Assembly (NCBI RefSeq): GCF_009727055.1
Contig: NC_052352.1
Coordinates: 26,789,322-26,853,321, forward strand
Reading direction: 5' to 3'
Source of the DNA: Benincasa hispida
Lineage: Eukaryota; Streptophyta; Magnoliopsida; Cucurbitales; Cucurbitaceae
Length of the DNA stretch: 64,000 nucleotides
Shown here in pieces: positions 59,051 to 64,000 of this stretch. How positions within the stretch are numbered: position 1 is the stretch's first letter; every line of letters starts with the position of its first letter. The notes under the pieces were generated by a model. That model made no database searches, was not told the DNA's origin, and saw nothing but the letters and a program-made list of their open reading frames with translations. The position numbers and the translations under genes are program-made.

Positions 59051-60268
59051 ATATGATGACATAGTCAACTATTTGGTTTGCGGACAATTTTCGAAAGATT
59101 ATACCTACCACCAAAAGAGGAAGTTTAAGCATGAATTCCGATACTATTATTGGGATGATCCGAATCTGTACAAAATGGAGGCAGACCAAATCCTGCGACT
59201 ATGCATACCAAATGCTGCTCAACAACGCATATTATCGCAGTGTCATGACTCACCATATGGTGGGCACATTGGAGGATAGCGCACCGCAGCCAAGGTTTTA
59301 CAAAGTGGATTCTTTTGGCCTACATTGTTTAAGGATGCAGCTGACTACGTAATGAAGTATGATCGGTGCCAGCGCACCGGTAACATTTCATGGAAACATG
59401 CAATGCCAATGAACACCATCTTGGAGCTTGAATTGTTCGACGTATGGGGTATTGATTTCATGGGACCATTCCCTCCCTCGAATGGTAAACATTATATTTT
59501 ACTAGCCGTCGATTATGTATCCAAGTGGGTAGAGGCAATGGTATACGCCGCAAGCGATGCGACGGTAGTCTACTAATTCCTGAAGAAAAACATTTTCACT
59601 GGCACCCCACATGCCATAATAAGTGATGAGGGGTCTCACTTTGTCAATCATACCGTTAAGGAGCTGCTGCGCAAATACAACATTCTCCACAAAGTGGCCA
59701 CCGCATACCATCTGCAGACGAATGGTCAGGCCGAGGTGTCCAATCGGGACATTAAGCTGATACTCGAGAAGGTAGTAAGGCCTTCACGAACAGATTGGGC
59801 AACAAAGCTTGACGATGCGTTATGGGCATGATGGACTGCATTTAAAATACCAATAGGTATATCCCCATATGCGTTGGTATTTGGTAAGGTCTTTCATTTG
59901 CCTCTAGAGCTGGAATATAAGGCGTTGTGGGCGGTAAAGAAGCTGAACTTTGATTTGAAGAAAGTAGGAGAAGCACGAAAAATGCAACTGGTCGAGCTAG
60001 AAGAATGGAAGATTAACGCATATGAAAACGCAAAAATTTACAAGAAGTGCACCAAGCACTGGCATGACAAACACATATGCGGCAAGAACCTCCAAGTCGG
60101 GCAGAGGGTCTTACTATTCAACTCACGACTACGGCTTTTCCCTGGAAAATTAAAATCGTGCTGGTTCGGACCCTTCCTGTCTCTTATACACATCTAGATG
60201 TGTATACGTGCTGGTCCGGACCCTTCATCATTAAAGAAATATTCCAACATGGTGCGGTGGAGCATAAC
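59051..60268 (+). pseudogene. Athila-like integrase
   Basis: Zinc-finger ligands appear as QCHDSPYGGHIGG and YDRCQRTGN. The core has [19 protein letters not shown] (first Asp), [10 protein letters not shown] (second Asp) and [20 protein letters not shown] (Glu). The C-terminal region has [20 protein letters not shown]. Stops interrupt at about 59276, 59574 and 59831. An adapter remnant at 60177-60206 splits the C-terminus, after which SGPFIIKEIFQHGAVEHN resumes at 60206-60268. The sequence then ends at a second adapter. Confidence 0.88.
60177..60206. other. Partial Tn5 junction adapter (artefact)
   Basis: CTGTCTCTTATACACATCT followed by the first 11 bases of its reverse complement. The flanks duplicate each other: CGTGCTGGTTCGGACCCTTC precedes it and CGTGCTGGTCCGGACCCTTC follows it. 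This is what arises when two overlapping reads are joined through adapter. Confidence 0.96.
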
Positions 60269-60306
60269 CTGTCTCTTATACACATCTAGATGTGTATAAG
60301 AGACAG
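60269..60306. other. Tn5 junction adapter (artefact) at a sequence break
   Basis: The full 38-bp mosaic-end palindrome. The Athila-like integrase stops at its left edge and copia LTR sequence starts at its right edge, so the two sides may not be adjacent in the genome. Confidence 0.97.
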
Positions 60307-60664
60307 CTACACGAATGATCAGGATCAAACCATCTGTAGCAAGTCACAACATTTGTAACTATTCTACAAAGCGAGCTGCATCCATAGCGTTACTAGGATA
60401 AGGTTTCCCTCCTATATTCATATACTACAGACCATTTTGGTTATCGCTTAAGATATGATCCACTTGAAAGTCTTCACATACATACTTAAGTTACAAATGA
60501 CAACCGGGGATTGTAGTTTATTAGTTTGTGGTAAAGCAAATAAAACATCCAATGTTCATAGACAATAAGTGAAGAAAATATCATATATTCTATATCACAA
60601 GCGTTTGTTCAAAATCTGTGTTTACAAACTGCAGGACACAAGAGTTTAGGGCTCATCCTCAACA
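60307..60664 (-). repeat. Terminal part of the interrupted copia LTR
   Basis: Parallels 9171-9532 of the solo LTR (CACGAATGATCAGGAT, TTCCCTCCTATATTCATATA, TACAGACCATTTTGGTTAT). It ends ..CTCAACA before the ATTAT target duplication. Confidence 0.88.
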
Positions 60665-60898
60665 ATTATGTCATGTGGTTTATGTGTGATATAATATTGT
60701 CCAAGAACACTTCAATTGTAGACATGGTATATACTGTAGAACTTTAAACAATTTAAACTAGAAATCTAGTGTCATAAGTTAAGATCCACTTTCTTATATA
60801 CAGATGAAAGGTGCACCATCTACTTATACACAAGATGACATTGACTATGTGCGATCTGAATGGGTTGACTTTGTAGGATCGCACATATTTTTTGCATG
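60665..60898 (+). pseudogene. Ulp1-like peptidase, 3' part
   Basis: YVMWFMCDIILSKNTSIVDM continues the catalytic-Cys region of 48686. After an intron ending TATATACAG at about 60804, the last exon reads MKGAPSTYTQDDIDYVRSEW and VDFVGSHIFFA, then stop at 60896-60898. This ending is typical of Ulp1-like proteins in plant CACTA elements. The TSD bases ATTAT are shared by the two halves. Confidence 0.8.
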
Positions 60899-61849
60899 AT
60901 ATGTGGTACTTGGTGTTTTTTTGTTGCTTTTGGACTACATTTTGTTGTAAATGATTTTTTGGAGAAGAAATACATGTACATTCACACAGTAGGGAGAATT
61001 AAGACCAACAAAGTGATGAGTTTAGTGCTTGAATGATGTATAAGAACACTTAGATTGCTATATATGTAGACTAATTTGAATATTGAATTTTTATTCTAGG
61101 AAGAATTTGTGATGATTATCCAAAGAAATGTATAGGTTGACTGGATCTTTTTTGTCATTTTTCGGCAACTTATTGGTGCTCAATCGCTACGTGGTTATTT
61201 TTATATTTTCTATTTGTATACCTCCACCCCTCCCCCACCCAAGAAAATAATAATAATAATAAGGAAAAGAATGATGCTATTTGTTGTCGAGTATTACGTG
61301 TTTACTACCGTTTTGGAGAATTTTGTTGAATATTGTTATGATTGTTAACATGAATGAATTGCGAGTATATGTTATTATATCAATGTTGTATAAGTAAAAC
61401 ATTTACCTAATTTGATTATGGGTGTTCATACTTGTGGATATATGTTATGAACTTCATGTTTTGGGCAAGATCAATGTGTTGGAAAAATTGTTAGCATTAG
61501 AGAGGTAAAACCTTCTTATATTGTTATTATTGTCAACATTGATGGATATAGTTCAACTCTTAAAATGATTTTTTATTTTCTTAACAGGTTTTGTAAGAAT
61601 TTGTTGGAGGAAAAAAAAAAAAAACCATGGAGCATTGATATATTTATATGATTTTTTGCAAGGTTAGTAGTTAAATTTTGATTGAAATGTAATTTGATGT
61701 GGGTTATTGTAAAAAAACCTTTATTAATGGTTATTAGTTGATCTTTTATATAAAAATATTATCAACTTTATGTTCATTTTCTATATATAAAAAAGTATTT
61801 TATATTTGTGTTCTTGGGATTGAAAAACATTAGTTCATCATGGAAATCT
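60899..61849 (+). other. Non-coding 3' region of the CACTA element
   Basis: Lies between the Ulp1 stop and the subterminal repeats. It is AT-rich, with no further coding frame recognised. Confidence 0.5.
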
Positions 61850-62160
61850 TATATGTAATGACAAGGTTCATAGAAGTAACAACTATCAAAAAGTGCATCT
61901 TAATGACATTAAAAATTGTCATGGTCTATTTAATTCTTGACAAGGAAAAAATGTCACTATGTATTCTTTTTTTGACATTTTATAACTATGATCATTACTT
62001 AAAATCCTACATAAATTAGTCAATTTTGAGTCAATTGATGATAATGATAACATATCATATTAAACTTGACAATGACAGTTTAACATTGTCAGTAATTGTT
62101 CATTAGTGACAATTATTTGTTGTCATTTAAAGCTTAATTATGACATTTTTCAAAAACTGT
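61850..62160. repeat. Right subterminal repeats of the CACTA element
   Basis: About ten TGACA/TGTCA words in both orientations (for example TTGACAATGACAGTTTAACA, ATTGTCAGTAATTG, GTGACAATTATTTGTTGTCA) lie within 400 bp of the right terminus, as expected for transposase-binding subterminal repeats. Confidence 0.65.
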
Positions 62161-62460
62161 CATTGTACATCATACCTTTACAAGAGATACCATAACCGAA
62201 AATAACTGGCATGAATTCTAAATAGGATATTTTTTAAATACCATGGTATCGCAGTTTTCTTGTAGTGAATGAAATATCCGTTGACATATCAATATATTCA
62301 TAAATTGAAAGGTTTGACATGAATATTAAATATCTATGAATCTCTCTAACATATTTGATAAATACTTGTAAAACATAGAAAATGTAATCTATTTAACCCC
62401 ATATGAATAAGAATACTAATAACAATATCTATAATTTATTTTAGGGAGGTAAAATAACTT

Positions 62461-62794
62461 AGGCTTTGTTTGATAACTAATTTGTTTTTTTGTTTTTAGT
62501 TTTTGAAAATTAAGCCTATTTTCTCCATATTTCTTACAATGATTATCATCTTTCTTAAATATAATGGTTGAATTCTTAGCCAAATTCCAAAAAACAAAAA
62601 CAAGTTTTTAAAAGCTACTTTTTTTTAACCCGTTTGGTAATCATCTTTCTTAGTTTTCAAAATTTGACTTAGTTTTTTAAACTGTTAGTAAAAAGTAGAT
62701 GACAAAGGAAGAAATTTAGACGTGGAAATAGTGTCTATAGGCTTAATTTTAAAAAAACAAAAACTCAAAACCAAATCGTTACCAAGTGCAGCCT
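62461..62794. repeat. MITE with ~57-bp terminal inverted repeats
   Basis: The left end AGGCTTTGTTTGATAACTAA..AGTTTTTG..AAATTAAGCC is mirrored by the right end GGCTTAATTTTAAAAAAACA..CAAATCGTTACCAAGTGCAGCCT. It is non-coding and about 330 bp. Weaker relatives lie at 31751-31960, 43480-43810, 44460-44770 and perhaps 63110-63300. Confidence 0.75.
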
Positions 62795-63366
62795 TAATTA
62801 TTAATTTAAATAAATTTTAGAAATTCCTTGACTTACATTAAGTATCTGTTGATACTGGTAATTTATTGATATATTCGTCGATATATAACTGTAAACTTAA
62901 AAATTTTATTATCGATATCGATATCAATATTTTAGTCATTGATTTACATATAACATTTTATTATATACACAATATATAGGAGAAAAAAAAGGAGATGAAT
63001 ATAATCTTCGTCTTTTCCTCCATTTAGCTAATGAGAAGAAAATCCTTTTCGCTCCCCTCTATTTCTCATATAACTAGGGATTTTCTGCCTCCACAAGTAA
63101 GTAGTATTTTAGGGCCCATTTGATAACGTTATCATTTTTTATTTATTGCTTTGTGTTTCTTGTTCCCTCTTCCATATTTCTTATATTTTAAGAACTAGAA
63201 ACAATAATATGTTTGGTAACTATTTATGTTTCCTGTTTCTTGAAAAAAAAAAATAGAAACAAGAACTTGTTTGATAACTATTTCTTATTTCTCATTTCTC
63301 AATTTTTCCTTATCTTTCTTCTTTTTTTTTCGTTGCTAGTCACCACCTCGGACCATCGCCACCATT

Positions 63367-63957
63367 AAGGGTGTTCAAAAAATTCGATGACCTGAAAAAA
63401 CTGATCAACCCAACCCAACCCGTGCAGTCTGGGTTGGGTTATCAACTCATTTGGGTTGGGTTGGGTTGGGTTCATATAAATGAAAATTTTATGGGTTGCA
63501 TTGGTTCAAGGATTCATCTAATTAACCCAAACCAACCCAAATTTATTATTACCTTTAAAATATGTTTTTTTATTATTTATAACACAATTATTTATACATA
63601 TATTGATTTTAATTTTATTTAATTGAAATATTTTTTTTAATAATATATTCTTCAGCAATTCTTAAAAGTAGTTTTTTTGCATTTTAGAAAGAAAATTTTC
63701 ACTATTTAAATTGAAATTGAGTTGTTCATCTTAATTCAATATATGAAAATAATCAAATAAGTTTTTTACATATTTACTTTGTGCTTCTTTTTATAACAAA
63801 ATTTTAAACAAATGACCCGATTAACCCGAACCAACCCAACCCAAATATTTCATAGTTGGATTGAGTTGGGTTCATTTTTTAATAAAGGTTAGTTGAAGAA
63901 ATTTATAACTCGAACAATTGGTTGAGTCTAAAAAGTCTTTTAACCCAACCCAACATT
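63367..63957. repeat. GGGTTG-rich dispersed repeat, copy B
   Basis: Better-preserved copy of the repeat at 36246-36850. GGGTTGGGTT runs occur near the left end (63430-63472) and AACCCAACCC runs near both ends (63405-63420, 63828-63843, 63941-63955), giving inverted arms around an AT-rich centre. Confidence 0.8.
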
Positions 63958-64000
63958 TACATTATTAAATACACACAAGTCTCGATGCAAAGTTAATAGT

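Larger units (their letters stand above)
48687..60664 (-). mobile_element. Copia LTR insertion in the CACTA Ulp1 gene, itself invaded
   Basis: The ends are those of the minus-oriented copia LTR: TGAAGGAACTC at 48687 and ..CATCCTCAACA at 60664. ATTAT flanks both sides (48682-48686 and 60665-60669). LTR sequence is found in three pieces: 48687 to about 48715, 51388-52755 and 60307-60664. Other insertions or misassemblies lie between them. It is probably one solo LTR, like 7506-9532, later interrupted. The right-hand join at 60306 is an adapter, so continuity there is unproven. Confidence 0.75.
46257..62267 (+). mobile_element. CACTA (En/Spm) transposon with nested insertions
   Basis: The right terminus is TTTTCTTGTAGTG at 62267, i.e. 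CACTACAAGAAAA inverted. The left terminus is CGTTACAAGAAATTTGCC at 46257, matching the CACTA terminus with two changes. AAT flanks both ends (46254-46256 and 62268-62270), a 3-bp target duplication as expected for CACTA. Subterminal ATGACA/TGTCAT repeats occur at both ends. Coding parts are TNP2 and a Ulp1-like peptidase, on the plus strand. Without the insertion at 48687-60664 the element is about 4 kb, so it is a deletion derivative. Confidence 0.85.

Noticed and set aside
63430..63475. Telomere-like repeat
   Set aside because: The unit is GGGTT/GGGTTG, not the plant TTTAGGG heptamer, and it is part of a dispersed repeat with a second copy at 36246.

Overview
This is plant nuclear DNA. The one well-structured host gene is split into six exons by GT-AG introns. 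Most of the rest is nested plant transposable elements: Ty1/copia, Ty3/gypsy of Athila and chromovirus type, CACTA, MULE, hAT and MITEs. The copia and Athila-like proteins resemble sequences I associate with Cucurbitaceae (melon/cucumber relatives). That is a judgement from memory, not a search result.

Layout. 1-5881 is a deletion derivative of an Athila-like Ty3/gypsy element: a 5' LTR fragment, a foreign gypsy LTR/leader patch, gag zinc knuckle and protease, a long 3' non-coding region, PPT and 3' LTR. 5882-6036 is a hAT transposase scrap. 6037-23540 is a minus-strand chromodomain Ty3/gypsy element. A solo copia LTR (7506-9532) and a complete but dead copia element (10712-20775, TSD ATATT) are inserted in its pol. 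23822-24272 is a decayed ADA1/SAGA-Tad1-like 3' end. 25343 to about 30040 (minus) is a RING-H2 E3 ligase gene of the RHG1A/HIP1 type, whose last exon is damaged as assembled. 30300-46250 is AT-rich intergenic DNA with several MITE/foldback families and a PMD-type MULE remnant (39233-42927) that contains a solo copia LTR. 46257-62267 is a CACTA element with both terminal inverted repeats and AAT target duplications. It encodes TNP2 and a Ulp1-like cysteine peptidase. The Ulp1 gene is split by a copia LTR insertion (48687-60664, TSD ATTAT), which itself holds further copia LTR pieces and two Athila-like fragments. 62268-64000 holds MITEs and a GGGTTG-rich dispersed repeat.

Two points matter most to a reader. 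First, three exact or partial copies of the Tn5 mosaic-end junction adapter (8779-8816, 60177-60206, 60269-60306) remain in the sequence, so the assembly is unreliable at those points. Second, the copia LTRs carry an array of CTAAACGATCG-like modules, including two perfect palindromes that survive in both LTRs of the decayed element. This is the best candidate here for an undescribed regulatory feature. I found no rRNA, CRISPR array or convincing tRNA gene.
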